This document shows positions 27,794 to 37,427 of a stretch of 61,044 nucleotides of DNA, in pieces (position 1 is the first letter of the stretch; the number at the start of each line of letters is the position of its first letter). The notes under the pieces were generated by a model that made no database searches, was not told where the DNA came from, and saw only the letters and a program-made list of their open reading frames with translations. This stretch comes from Opitutales bacterium (lineage in GTDB: Bacteria > Verrucomicrobiota > Verrucomicrobiia > Opitutales > JAJFLR01), in assembly GCA_021772565.1 (NCBI GenBank), contig JAJFLR010000113.1, positions 1 to 61,044 of the forward strand. Direction: 5' to 3'. The position numbers and the translations under genes were made by a program.

Positions 27794-29969
27794 AGCCGAG
27801 TATCACAGTACTTTAAAACGTCAGTTAAAACGGCTTAAAATTGATTCATCAACCCCTCCCGATTCAGGAGAATGGCAAAAGTTTTTAGATCGAGTTAGTC
27901 AGACATACAAACAAGCTGATTTAGATCGTTATGTAATTGAGCGTTCATTGGATATTTCGTCAAGTGAGATGTTGGAATTGAATGAACAGATAAGAGAGTA
28001 CTCTGAAACAAAAATAGCTGCAGAGCGTGATAAATTAAAGACAATTGTGAGTTCCCTGGGTGCCGGTCTTTGTCTGTTAAACAATGAAGGGCTATTGCAA
28101 AATATTAATCCTGAGGCTGAAAGATTAATTGGTTATTCGGAAAAAGAGCTTATCGGTAAAAATTTCCTGGAAGTCGTTAAATGTCCTATAGAGAAAACAA
28201 CTCGGGTAAAAACTCATGTGAGTAATTTTCAGAATACTTTAAGTTCTATGGAACTGTTTAGATGTGAAGATATTGAGTTTGTCTGTAAAGATCAGTCTAT
28301 ACTTCCGGTATCTTATATTCTAAATCCTATTAAAGAAGATAATCATTTAAGTGGGGCGGTAATGGTATTTTTAGATATCTCAGATAGAAAAGAAACTGAG
28401 AAAGCCATAATTCTTGCAAAGGAAGCAGCTATTGCTGCTACAAATGAAAAGTCGTTATTCCTGGCTAACATGAGCCATGAAATTCGAACTCCAATGAATG
28501 GTATTATTGGAATGACTGGAATTTTATTGGATTTGGATATGGACTCAAAACAAAGAGAACATGTTGAAATTATTCGAAGTAGTAGTGATATTCTGCTCAG
28601 TTTAATAAACGACATATTGGATTTCTCTAAAATTGAATCAGGGAAAATTGAGTTGGAAAATAACGCATTTGTATTGAGAGAATGTATAGAAGATTCAATT
28701 GATTTAATAACGCCTAAAATTATTGAGAAAAAACTGGAACTGGCATTTTATATTGATCATAGCTTACCTCAGGTTTTTACTGGAGATGCTACTCGGATTA
28801 GGCAGATATTAGTAAATTTACTAGCGAATGCGGTTAAATTTACACACAAGGGCGAAATATTTATTTCGGTAGAAGGCAGCAATTTGGGCAATAATAAATA
28901 CAATTTAAACTTTTCTGTAAAAGATACTGGTATTGGAATTCCGCAAAACAGAATTGATAGATTGTTTGAATCCTTTACTCAAGTTGATGCATCAACAACC
29001 AGAAAATACGGTGGGACTGGATTAGGTTTGGCTATCAGTAAAAAACTTGCTGGTGTATTGGGTGGAGATATGAGTGTTGAAAGTGAACTAGGAATAGGCA
29101 CTACATTTACTTTTAATATTATTGTCGAAATATCCAAAGATAGTCGTGTTGTAAATTACGAAGAGCATGTTAAGTTTTTGAAAGATAAAAAAGTCTTAAT
29201 TGTCGATGATAATGATACAAATCTAAAAGTTTTACAGCTACAAACTACTGCTTGGGGAATGTGTCCAACAGTATTTAATTTACCAAAAGTTGCTTTAGAT
29301 AGTGTAAAAAAAGGCGACAAATATGATTTGGCTATTTTAGATATGATGATGCCTGAAATGGATGGTTTAATGTTGGCTAAAGAACTAAGAAAATTTAAAA
29401 CAAAAAGTGAACTACCTCTTATTTTGTTAACATCAATTGGGTATAGAAAACATGAAAAAGCCAATATATTCAAATCTCATTTAAATAAACCTATTAAACC
29501 AATTAGTTTATGTAACGTGTTGTTAAATGTTTTTGATGGCCCATTGATTTCGATTTCTGGTAAAAATAAGCAGGTAAAAAATGACAAAAAATTAGCAGAA
29601 TTGATTCCTTTAAGAATTTTGTTAGCGGAAGATAATCTCATTAATCAAAAAGTTACAATATTGATGCTTGGCCGATTGGGGTATCGTACAGATATTGCTT
29701 CTAACGGTGAAGAAGTAATTGATTTGATGGAGTTGAAGGACTATGATTTAATCCTGATGGATTTACAGATGCCAGTTATGGGGGGGCTTGAAGCGAGTCA
29801 AATAATTAGAAATAATATTAAATGTAATCAACCTAAAATTATTGCTTTAACTGCAAGTGTCTCAGTTGAAGATAAAGAGCGATGCATAGAAGCTGGAATG
29901 AATGATTTTATAAGTAAACCTATTAGGTACAATGGACTAACTGAAGCGATCAACAGATGTTTCTCGTGA
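27786..29969 (+). CDS. Hybrid histidine kinase: PAS - HisKA - HATPase - two receiver domains
   Basis: A soluble multi-domain kinase. The N-terminal coiled-coil helix (about 1-80) is followed by a PAS domain (about 85-205; GLCLLNNEGLLQNINPEA). The dimerisation domain has its phospho-accepting His at about 231 in NMSHEIRTPMNGIIGM, and the ATPase domain has KDTGIGIP and GGTGLGLAISKKLAG. The first receiver (about 460-585) has its phospho-acceptor in LAILDMMMPEMDG and the second (about 610-725) in LILMDLQMPVMGG. The frame also opens at GTG 27780; the ATG at 27786 still overlaps the FIST gene. No membrane segment is visible, so input should come from PAS or from the FIST protein. No output domain or HPt is fused. 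Confidence 0.94.
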   Translation: MSEAEYHSTLKRQLKRLKIDSSTPPDSGEWQKFLDRVSQTYKQADLDRYVIERSLDISSSEMLELNEQIREYSETKIAAERDKLKTIVSSLGAGLCLLNNEGLLQNINPEAERLIGYSEKELIGKNFLEVVKCPIEKTTRVKTHVSNFQNTLSSMELFRCEDIEFVCKDQSILPVSYILNPIKEDNHLSGAVMVFLDISDRKETEKAIILAKEAAIAATNEKSLFLANMSHEIRTPMNGIIGMTGILLDLDMDSKQREHVEIIRSSSDILLSLINDILDFSKIESGKIELENNAFVLRECIEDSIDLITPKIIEKKLELAFYIDHSLPQVFTGDATRIRQILVNLLANAVKFTHKGEIFISVEGSNLGNNKYNLNFSVKDTGIGIPQNRIDRLFESFTQVDASTTRKYGGTGLGLAISKKLAGVLGGDMSVESELGIGTTFTFNIIVEISKDSRVVNYEEHVKFLKDKKVLIVDDNDTNLKVLQLQTTAWGMCPTVFNLPKVALDSVKKGDKYDLAILDMMMPEMDGLMLAKELRKFKTKSELPLILLTSIGYRKHEKANIFKSHLNKPIKPISLCNVLLNVFDGPLISISGKNKQVKNDKKLAELIPLRILLAEDNLINQKVTILMLGRLGYRTDIASNGEEVIDLMELKDYDLILMDLQMPVMGGLEASQIIRNNIKCNQPKIIALTASVSVEDKERCIEAGMNDFISKPIRYNGLTEAINRCFS

Positions 29970-30019
29970 TTATATTTTAAATGTCGGCAATTGTCGTCTA
30001 ACTGAATTATTACAATAAG

Positions 30020-30760
30020 TTATTGAACCAATGTTCCAATCTTTACACCCAGTACTGCATTTTTGATATTTTCTGGATTATTAAGATTAAATACTAATAT
30101 TGGCATATTATTATCTCGACAATGTGAAAAAGCGGTTGCATCCATGACCTTCAAATTTTTATTGATAGCATCATTAAATGAGAGATCATTATATTTTACA
30201 GCATCGTTATGTTTTGCAGGATCTTTATCATAAACTCCATCGACATTTGTAGCTTTTAATATTATATCTGCACCGATTTCACTTGCTCTTAAAGCTGCTG
30301 CAGTATCTGTCGAAAAATAAGGATTTCCAGTACCTGCGACAAATATTACTATCCTGCTTTTTTCCAAATGTCGAGATGCTCGTCGTCTAATAAATGGCTC
30401 GGCAACTTCAATAATGGATAGAGCACTTAAAACTCTGACTTCAACATTCATTCTTTCAAGACAGTCCATCACTGCTAGACCATTTATAACAGTAGCTAGC
30501 ATTCCCATATAATCACCTGTAGTTCTGTCAATTCCACGATTAGTAGCACCTGATAGTCCTCGGAAAATGTTACCGCCTCCAACTACCAGACCAATGTTGA
30601 CTCCTAATTCACCCACTTCTTTAATTGAGTGACATATTTTTTCAAGTTTTGCCGGATTAATTGGGTCACCATTATCTTCATCTCTTAAGACTTCACCACT
30701 AATTTTTAAAATAATGCGATTATAGATTGCTGGTTGTTTTGATGTTGATATATTGTTCAT
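30020..30760 (-). CDS. pyrH: UMP kinase
   Basis: PyrH phosphorylates UMP to UDP with ATP in pyrimidine nucleotide synthesis; the bacterial enzyme is a hexamer of the amino acid kinase fold. The 246 residues match. Landmarks are RIILKISGEVL near the start, GLVVGGGNIFRG, TGDYMGMLATVINGLAV, and the ATP/UMP region VFVAGTGNPYFSTDTAAALRASE in two parts, then LKATNVDGVYDKDP. It stands alone here, whereas in many bacteria pyrH is next to frr and tsf, which are not seen in the window. It diverges from the DUF3108 gene. Confidence 0.97.
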   Translation of the reverse strand: MNNISTSKQPAIYNRIILKISGEVLRDEDNGDPINPAKLEKICHSIKEVGELGVNIGLVVGGGNIFRGLSGATNRGIDRTTGDYMGMLATVINGLAVMDCLERMNVEVRVLSALSIIEVAEPFIRRRASRHLEKSRIVIFVAGTGNPYFSTDTAAALRASEIGADIILKATNVDGVYDKDPAKHNDAVKYNDLSFNDAINKNLKVMDATAFSHCRDNNMPILVFNLNNPENIKNAVLGVKIGTLVQ

Positions 30761-30844
30761 GATTAAAATTTAAAGAAACTTTTGTTTTTATCGTCAATCC
30801 AATGATACTAAATTATCAAAATTAAGTTAAACAATATCATAAAT

Positions 30845-31618
30845 ATGAAAATTATTTTATCGAAGTGGCGTAAGCAATATTTTTTTTGGATATTAGTTCT
30901 ATTAATTTCACATAGCAATGTCTTAGCCGAAACTGATTTTAAACTTCCTTTTTCAAATGGTGAAAAACTTACGTATAGACTTCGTTGGGGATTTATAAAC
31001 GTTGGGAAATGTATTCTCCATGTTGAAGGCCCTGTCGTATTTAATGGAGAACCAGCATATAAATTTGATTTTGAATTAAAGACTAATAAGTTTGCCGATA
31101 AATTATTTAAGATTAGAGATCATATGACCAGCTATGTTGATCTGACAATTAATAAGACAATACAGTCTTTCTTTAAACAAAATGAAGGACGAAGAAGCAA
31201 AGACATTAGTGTGGATTTTGATTGGGATAACAATACTGTTCAATACAGTAACTATGGAGAAAAGAGAGAACCACTCAAAATGACTAAATCCTATTTTGAT
31301 CCATTAGCGATTTTCTTTTATCTAAGAAAACAACAGTTTAATTTAAGTGAAGATATTTTATTGCCAATCACCGATGGTAAGAAATTAATTGAGGTTAATG
31401 TGGATGTATTTAAAAAAGAAAAAGTTAAAACACCGGCTGGTACTTTTAATTCCTACATAATAAAACCAGAAAATAAATGGTTAGGTGGAGTTTATAAAAA
31501 AACCAAGAAACCAACACTTTCAATATGGTTTTCGGATGACCAGAAAAAAATACCAGTAAAATTAAAGAGTAAAGTTTTAGTGGGGAGTTTTAAAGCAGAA
31601 TTAATTTCCATCGACTAG
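30845..31618 (+). CDS. Exported DUF3108-domain protein
   Basis: The 257-residue protein has an N-terminal signal peptide (about 1-30, hydrophobic FFWILVLLISHSNVLA). The mature part matches the DUF3108 pattern: FSNGEKLTYRLRWGFINVGKCILHVEG in pieces, FDPLAIFFYLRKQ, PITDGKKLIEVNV and IWFSDDQKKIPVKLKSKVLVGSF, which is the typical closing motif. It predicts a beta-rich periplasmic or outer-membrane-associated protein. The family has no established function. It converges with the cNMP membrane protein 17 bases beyond. Confidence 0.85.
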   Translation: MKIILSKWRKQYFFWILVLLISHSNVLAETDFKLPFSNGEKLTYRLRWGFINVGKCILHVEGPVVFNGEPAYKFDFELKTNKFADKLFKIRDHMTSYVDLTINKTIQSFFKQNEGRRSKDISVDFDWDNNTVQYSNYGEKREPLKMTKSYFDPLAIFFYLRKQQFNLSEDILLPITDGKKLIEVNVDVFKKEKVKTPAGTFNSYIIKPENKWLGGVYKKTKKPTLSIWFSDDQKKIPVKLKSKVLVGSFKAELISID

Positions 31619-31634
31619 TATATGTCAAATATGT

Positions 31635-33587
31635 CTAGTCTTTTGGTGGTGCTTGGAAGATTGGCTGCTTTAATCTTTTCGAACTTATTTTTTCAAATTG
31701 AAGACCCACAAAAAAATCATGACTAATAAATTTGAGAAAATCTTTTCGATTTAAGATTAAACATTTACCCACTTGCTTTGCAGTAACATCTGCATTTGAT
31801 GCACTATTTTTGAGTAGACTAATCTCACCAAAAAAATCTCCTTTCTTGATTGTCGCAACTTTTTTACCATCTTTTCTTACTTCAAAAGTTCCCTCGTAAA
31901 CCATGTAAAAAAATAGATTCTCTTTATCCTGTTTTAACACTTCTTGATTTTCATTAATTTCAATCAAATTAGATAACTCAGCAAAACGTTGTATAGCCTG
32001 AGGGTGCCAATTTTTGCACATTGGTAAGGACATTAAAAATGCGCGTATTTGGATGATTTCCTTTATTTTATTTTCACCCAGTATTGTAACCACAAGGTTG
32101 TCAAAATCTGTTCTGGAAAGTGTCAGCAAAATTGTTGGCTTTATTGCTCTAATTGATCGGGTGCGTGGAATATTTTGAAGTAGGGCGATTTCTCCAAATG
32201 CGTCTCCTTCTGTCAGCTCAGTAATTTTAACATATCTGCCATTGTTTAACTCTCTTAAAATTTCGACTCTTCCAGAATATATTATATATAACTCCTCACC
32301 GGTTTCACCTTCTTTGAATACAAAGCTCTTTGGTTTGTATTCAGATGCTTTAATTACTTTTGTAATTTTTTTTCTAACATCGTCACTACTATCCTTAAAT
32401 AATAACGTTTTACTGAGGGCTTTTTCTATTGCTGTCGGATTTACATCAGAAATATTATCGGGTAGATTTTTTTTGATTTTATTTGTATTCTTTGATCGGA
32501 AATAAGCGGCTATGTTTTTAGCTAACAGCCAAATACCAGTTGAGACTGATAATGCTATAACTGAAATTATAACTGAGAAAATTATAAATTTATTTAATCC
32601 TATTTGTTCTTTTGATTTATCAAAGAAAGGGACTAATTCTTCGGCATTTATTTGAAAGATATAGACTTGAACCAATAAAAGTAAACCTAGCCAAATGATA
32701 AAGTAGAGCGCATAGATCAAAAGATACTTTATATCTGTATGTATTATTTTCTTACTCAGAATTGTTGTTAAAAGTTTGTTTTGAACAAACAAGAAATCAT
32801 GAGATGTGGATATCCTGAATTTTTTGAAGTAGACAGATATCAAATTTATAGCTGCACTGTTGCCTAATGGCCATGTGCTATAAAATAATCCAAGTAATAT
32901 TACATAATTAAATTGTGGGTATTTCATTCCACATATTCCAATCGCAAATAATAATGGCGCGATTCGAGAAAGGCTTAAATTTAATTGACACATGCGATTG
33001 CTCATTATGCTGTCAGATAAATCTACCTGGAAATGCGGGAAAAATGATAGCCAATGAAAATGTGGTTTATAAACTTCACATTGATAGCCCTTTAATACTG
33101 ATGCAGCAATTAGATAACCGAGGCTCAAACATCCACATGTAATAGCATACGATAGCACGACATCCAGTGTATTTTGAGGCAACGTAATTCCACTTTTTAT
33201 AAGTCCTAGTATACCAATTATAAAGCTAATAATGCTTAATATAAGTATTACTTTTTCATTAATACTAATGGGCCAATTTAATGCAGGTGTTAGTTTACTA
33301 TCATCATTTTCTTTTTGCAAAATATTTGCTTCTACAGCCTGTAGAATAAGTTCATAGAAATTTCTTAAAGGTGGACAAGAACTTGATGATATCAATTTAG
33401 GTAGAACTTCGGCAACGTTACTTCCAGATTTAAAATAATGCAGTGTTTTATGTTGAGCACGTGCAATGGATAGATATGATTGGGTCGATTCGTTTTTTAA
33501 AATTAATATATCATCTTTTGTGTCACTTTGTTTAATGTTTGGTGCAAGTGTTAAATTGGCAGTGGTTAATAATTCCTCTTGTTCCAT
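31635..33587 (-). CDS. Membrane protein with M50-like domain lacking HExxH and two C-terminal cNMP domains
   Basis: The 650-residue protein starts with a soluble PqqD-like segment (about 20-95), then has six or so membrane helices (about 105-370), and ends with two cNMP-binding beta-rolls (about 388-505 and 515-635). The membrane part resembles site-2-protease-like proteins that accompany HlyD-type exporters: GYQCEVYKPHFHW and FFPHFQVDLSDSIMSNRMCQL fit the usual zinc-protein layout in pieces, but the HExxH motif is missing (CGCLSLGYLIAAS occupies that site), so it cannot be an M50 protease. The first cNMP domain has a good cassette, FGEIALLQNIPRTRSIRA. The second, FGEISLLKNSASNADVTA, lacks the phosphate-binding Arg. 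A role in cyclic-nucleotide-linked export is inferred. Confidence 0.78.
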   Translation of the reverse strand: MEQEELLTTANLTLAPNIKQSDTKDDILILKNESTQSYLSIARAQHKTLHYFKSGSNVAEVLPKLISSSSCPPLRNFYELILQAVEANILQKENDDSKLTPALNWPISINEKVILILSIISFIIGILGLIKSGITLPQNTLDVVLSYAITCGCLSLGYLIAASVLKGYQCEVYKPHFHWLSFFPHFQVDLSDSIMSNRMCQLNLSLSRIAPLLFAIGICGMKYPQFNYVILLGLFYSTWPLGNSAAINLISVYFKKFRISTSHDFLFVQNKLLTTILSKKIIHTDIKYLLIYALYFIIWLGLLLLVQVYIFQINAEELVPFFDKSKEQIGLNKFIIFSVIISVIALSVSTGIWLLAKNIAAYFRSKNTNKIKKNLPDNISDVNPTAIEKALSKTLLFKDSSDDVRKKITKVIKASEYKPKSFVFKEGETGEELYIIYSGRVEILRELNNGRYVKITELTEGDAFGEIALLQNIPRTRSIRAIKPTILLTLSRTDFDNLVVTILGENKIKEIIQIRAFLMSLPMCKNWHPQAIQRFAELSNLIEINENQEVLKQDKENLFFYMVYEGTFEVRKDGKKVATIKKGDFFGEISLLKNSASNADVTAKQVGKCLILNRKDFLKFISHDFFVGLQFEKISSKRLKQPIFQAPPKD

Positions 33588-33646
33588 GATCTATATGATT
33601 AATTAAGTCTGCTTGTTTTCGATTTAGTAACCAATTTAAATCACAC

Positions 33647-35197
33647 TTATATTGAATTTAATAGTTCTTTTCCATTTGGCACATCTTTTATTATCTGCGA
33701 TGGGTTGGGGCCAATACCGATATATCTTAAGTTGGGTAATAATTGTGGCGTAGATTGGTATCGGTAGGCAATATCAATTATACTTTTATATAAATTTGCA
33801 ATGTATCGTTTTGCATTTTTTGGGAGGTCATTGTATTGTCTAACGCTGGATAAGTCATTATCCCATCCTGGAAGTTGAATGTATACTGGCTGCAATTCTT
33901 TTCTCGAATTTTCATCTCTGGGAACAAAATTTATCATATCTCCATTTTTTTTGCGGTAAGCAATACATATTAAAAGTTCTCCACCACACCAGCTACTATC
34001 ATAAGTTAATGCGTCTAATTTGTTTATCACTAAATCTTGAAAACCACCATAGCGAAGTGCATCACCTTTTTCCACGGCGTCATACCAACCAACCATTCTT
34101 TGCCTTCCGGTAGAGGAACCAAATTCAATCTTTTTCAGTTTGATAGATAGTGGGTGTTGTTCAGGCATCTGAGTTATAAATGTATGTGTGCCAACTTTAG
34201 TATCGTAGGCTTTGCATACACCCATTGTATGAATTTTCTGTATTGGTATTCCCGTTGAATGAAAGAACTCAGGTGAATATGTATGCGATGCAGAAACGTT
34301 TGGACTAAATCCGTGTCTTTTATCTAGCCAAAATGATTGGCCAAATTCGCCTATTATATATTTATTCTCGATTAAAGCAGCTAATATTGTATCTCGTACG
34401 TCGCCTATGTTGTTTACTAATTTAGTGCCACTTTCCCAATATGTATTTATTAATAAATCAGTTCGCAGGGTAAAATCTTTTGCTCCAATAAACTTACAAA
34501 ATTCAAATTCATCTGTTGAAAATAGACCTGATTCAATAGATGATTTATTTGCATTTGTTTCGGCTTTAGTCAAAATATCAAAAAAACTTCTCCAAGTTGT
34601 ATTGCTGATTTCACAAACATGTTCGATAACTTTTAGACCGCGTTCAATTCTTTGATAAAGTTTATCAGCAAAATCATCCTTACTGCCTTTGAAGTCACTA
34701 TAGTAAATTTGCCATTGACCCACCTCATCACAAAATGCCGGGGAAATTCCACGTCCTGTTGATCCTCTGATTCCACCTGGAATTGTTCTTAATCTATAAT
34801 CTTCCCAGGCAAGGTCTAACATTCGATGGATTAGATCACTTACTTGTGTCCTTTCATCAATTAATAATCGAGATAATATTGGATAATTTTGATTCTCTAA
34901 AGGCTTAATCTCCCACCAAAATTTACGCGGATCTGCAACTACACCTGATCCAATTGCTAGTACATTTACACTTTTATCAATGACTCCAGCTGGAAGCAAA
35001 TTAAGTTTTAATCCACCAGCAGTATGTCCCGAATTTGCGCCACCATTTACTTTAACAACAATCTTTACTGGATTGGGGTCATTGGTTAAATTTTTAAGTT
35101 CTTGAATGACTTCATAGATGAGACGTCCTTTGCCTTCATCACCCATGCTGATTCCGACATCTGCTATAATGTTACTTGTAAAAGGTGTGCACGCCAT
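33647..35197 (-). CDS. purA: Adenylosuccinate synthetase, long divergent form
   Basis: PurA joins IMP and aspartate using GTP, the first step from IMP to AMP. The GTPase-like loop is ISMGDEGKGRLIYEV with Asp20 as catalytic base; most relatives have QWGDEGKGK. GGANSGHTAGGLKLNLLPAG holds His58, and GSGVVADPRKFWWE follows. RGSTGRGISPAF and STGRQRMVGWYDAV are also recognisable, the latter being the conserved region before the C-terminal domain. Length is 516 residues, against about 430 in most bacteria. The additional residues fall mainly in the middle (about 180-270) and near the C-terminus. Such long PurA proteins are known in PVC-type bacteria. No purB is nearby. Confidence 0.93.
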   Translation of the reverse strand: MACTPFTSNIIADVGISMGDEGKGRLIYEVIQELKNLTNDPNPVKIVVKVNGGANSGHTAGGLKLNLLPAGVIDKSVNVLAIGSGVVADPRKFWWEIKPLENQNYPILSRLLIDERTQVSDLIHRMLDLAWEDYRLRTIPGGIRGSTGRGISPAFCDEVGQWQIYYSDFKGSKDDFADKLYQRIERGLKVIEHVCEISNTTWRSFFDILTKAETNANKSSIESGLFSTDEFEFCKFIGAKDFTLRTDLLINTYWESGTKLVNNIGDVRDTILAALIENKYIIGEFGQSFWLDKRHGFSPNVSASHTYSPEFFHSTGIPIQKIHTMGVCKAYDTKVGTHTFITQMPEQHPLSIKLKKIEFGSSTGRQRMVGWYDAVEKGDALRYGGFQDLVINKLDALTYDSSWCGGELLICIAYRKKNGDMINFVPRDENSRKELQPVYIQLPGWDNDLSSVRQYNDLPKNAKRYIANLYKSIIDIAYRYQSTPQLLPNLRYIGIGPNPSQIIKDVPNGKELLNSI

Positions 35198-35387
35198 AAT
35201 GATGAATATTTCTTGAGTTATCTATTTTAAGTAAGGTTGAGAATTATGTTAATACCATTCGATAAGTGCAATATTATTTAAATATCTGAATTGGTTTTGG
35301 CTACTTTTACTTGGATTTTAAATATATCAATTTATAAACGAATTTATTGAATTGTAGATCATCAATTACTGTATTAGATCAATTTTA

Positions 35388-37223
35388 ATGAAAATATTTA
35401 TTCGTAATCGATTAGTATTTTTGGGGATTTCCATTTTATTTTCATTTAGTTTTGGTGTTATAATTTTTAATCCAGAGCAAGCTGAGTTTATTGTCCGTTA
35501 TCTTGGTTACTGGTTTATTTTAATATCATTTTGCATTTTTGTATACCATTTTTATTTAGTCTGTCTCGAATGTTTGAAAAACCGGTGTATCAACAAATAT
35601 GACTGTATTGCATTTTTGGGAATTACAATTCTTGGACTGATTTTACTATCCCAAACTCAATTTCTCTTTAAAGTTGTACTAGATGAAATTATTTTAGTAA
35701 GCACTTCGATGTTTATGCATCACTCGCGAGAAGTGATGACATCACTTAACGGTTATAATGTAAATGGATCTTTTCAAGTCGTTAGTCAATATTTAGATAA
35801 ACGACCTGTTTTCTTCCCATTTCTATTATCACTAATTCATGATATTTCAGGATATCGTTCAGGGAATGTTTTTATATTAAATTCGGTTTTGTTTATCTTT
35901 CTTCTAAATGTTAGTTATATTCTCGGTCGTAAATTTAGGGACTGGAGGACAGGTATTCTAACAACGTTATTACTATCTGGTATTCCACTACTTGTTCAGT
36001 CATCTAGCAGTGGAGCATTTGAAACTTTAAATATGCTAATGATTATTTTGACTATTCTAATTAGTGTTCATTATTTTCAGAACCCAAATTCAGATCGGTT
36101 AATAACGTTATGCTATTCGACTATTCTGTTAGCCCAAGTTCGTTATGAATCGATAATATTTACAGTTCCTGTAATACTAATTGTAATAATTTCATGGAAA
36201 AAAACGAATAATATTGATTTACCATGGCTAGTTATAATTGCCCCAATATTGTTGGTAATATTCCCGTTACAACTTCAAGTGTTTGAGGCGAATCCAGAGC
36301 ACTGGCAATTGGATCTAATTGCAGATTCAAAAAATGTTTTTGGTATAAATTATCTTTTTGATAATATTGGTCATGCCACTCACTTTTTCTTTGATTATGG
36401 TAACAGTCAGGGCAATTCTCTGTTGTTAACTATTGTGGGTAGTATTTGCTCAATTTCATTTTTTGTTTTTTTATTGAATAAAAAAGACCGTAAGAGAATT
36501 GATGAAAATTTATTAGTTCCACTTACATGCTTTATACTCAGTTTATTATTTATTACTCTCTTGTTGCTGTGCTATTTTTGGGGGCAATTTGATGATCCAT
36601 TAACTAGAAGATTGAGTTTGCCTATACATTTGTTGTTTGTGCTTATAACTATTTGTCTAGCCAGCATTTTTATTAATAAAAGTAAAATTTGGAATATTTG
36701 TTTTTTTATCATAACGCTATCTATTTTTATACAGACAATTCCTGCTTTAAGTAAAAGACAGTCAATAAAAGCAAACACAGCTGCCTCAATAGTTAACTGG
36801 AAATATGAAATTATGGAGCAATATGGTAACGAAAACTTCTTGATTATTGATAATTCACGCTTGCCTTGGGTTATTATGGAGAAGTCATCTCTTATTATAT
36901 CATATTTAGACAGGTTAATTGAAGATGTTAAATTTCATTTTGATTCTAATACCTTCAATAATATATTCATTTATCAAAAGATGACTCGTGGAGCTGATGG
37001 TGATTTAGTTCCTTATCCCAAATATATATTACCAACTGAAGTTAAACTTGAACAAGTTGCTCAAAAGTTTTTTGTCCCTTTTTCTATCGGTAGAATTAGC
37101 CGGATTACTTCTATTGATATGGATAAAAGTGATTACCAAACGTTTTGGGATGACTCAAAAATAAATAATAAAGAAAAAATTATTAAAGAGTTTCTTTCTA
37201 AGTGGGTAAGAACTTTACCATAA
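35388..37223 (+). CDS. Polytopic membrane glycosyltransferase (GT39/ArnT-like)
   Basis: The 611-residue protein has about eleven membrane helices in the first 480 residues, then a soluble C-terminal part. The first periplasmic loop contains LDEIILVSTSMFMHH and a charged RPVFFPFLLSLIHDISGYRSGNV stretch (in pieces), matching the DE-containing loop 1 and family helix pattern of dolichyl- or polyprenyl-phosphate-sugar transferases such as PMT and ArnT. It would move a sugar from a lipid carrier to an acceptor on the outer side of the inner membrane. Acceptor and donor are unknown. It stands alone, transcribed toward dnaK, and diverges from purA. Confidence 0.78.
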   Translation: MKIFIRNRLVFLGISILFSFSFGVIIFNPEQAEFIVRYLGYWFILISFCIFVYHFYLVCLECLKNRCINKYDCIAFLGITILGLILLSQTQFLFKVVLDEIILVSTSMFMHHSREVMTSLNGYNVNGSFQVVSQYLDKRPVFFPFLLSLIHDISGYRSGNVFILNSVLFIFLLNVSYILGRKFRDWRTGILTTLLLSGIPLLVQSSSSGAFETLNMLMIILTILISVHYFQNPNSDRLITLCYSTILLAQVRYESIIFTVPVILIVIISWKKTNNIDLPWLVIIAPILLVIFPLQLQVFEANPEHWQLDLIADSKNVFGINYLFDNIGHATHFFFDYGNSQGNSLLLTIVGSICSISFFVFLLNKKDRKRIDENLLVPLTCFILSLLFITLLLLCYFWGQFDDPLTRRLSLPIHLLFVLITICLASIFINKSKIWNICFFIITLSIFIQTIPALSKRQSIKANTAASIVNWKYEIMEQYGNENFLIIDNSRLPWVIMEKSSLIISYLDRLIEDVKFHFDSNTFNNIFIYQKMTRGADGDLVPYPKYILPTEVKLEQVAQKFFVPFSIGRISRITSIDMDKSDYQTFWDDSKINNKEKIIKEFLSKWVRTLP

Positions 37224-37255
37224 TAATTAAATTAATGCGTATTTCGTTTAAATGT

Positions 37256-37314
37256 GTGACATATTAATGTTTATTATCTAATATAAGTTGTCTCATTTGT
37301 GACATAGTGACATA
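37256..37314 (+). promoter_or_regulatory. GTGACATA direct repeats upstream of dnaK
   Basis: The eight-base word GTGACATA occurs three times: 37256-37263, 37299-37306 and 37307-37314, the last two being tandem. They lie 114-172 bases before the dnaK start, in the region expected for a promoter or operator. No CIRCE element (TTAGCACTC-N9-GAGTGCTAA) is present upstream of dnaK or groES. Their role is inferred from position only. Confidence 0.4.
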
Positions 37315-37427
37315 TTGTTCTGGAGTAAATACTATCTTTTCATAACTGTTAGAATTATAAGTCTTTGTAAAATAAGTATTTAAATTTATGACAACAAAGT
37401 GGCACACCATTTGCTGGGTGTCATGCC

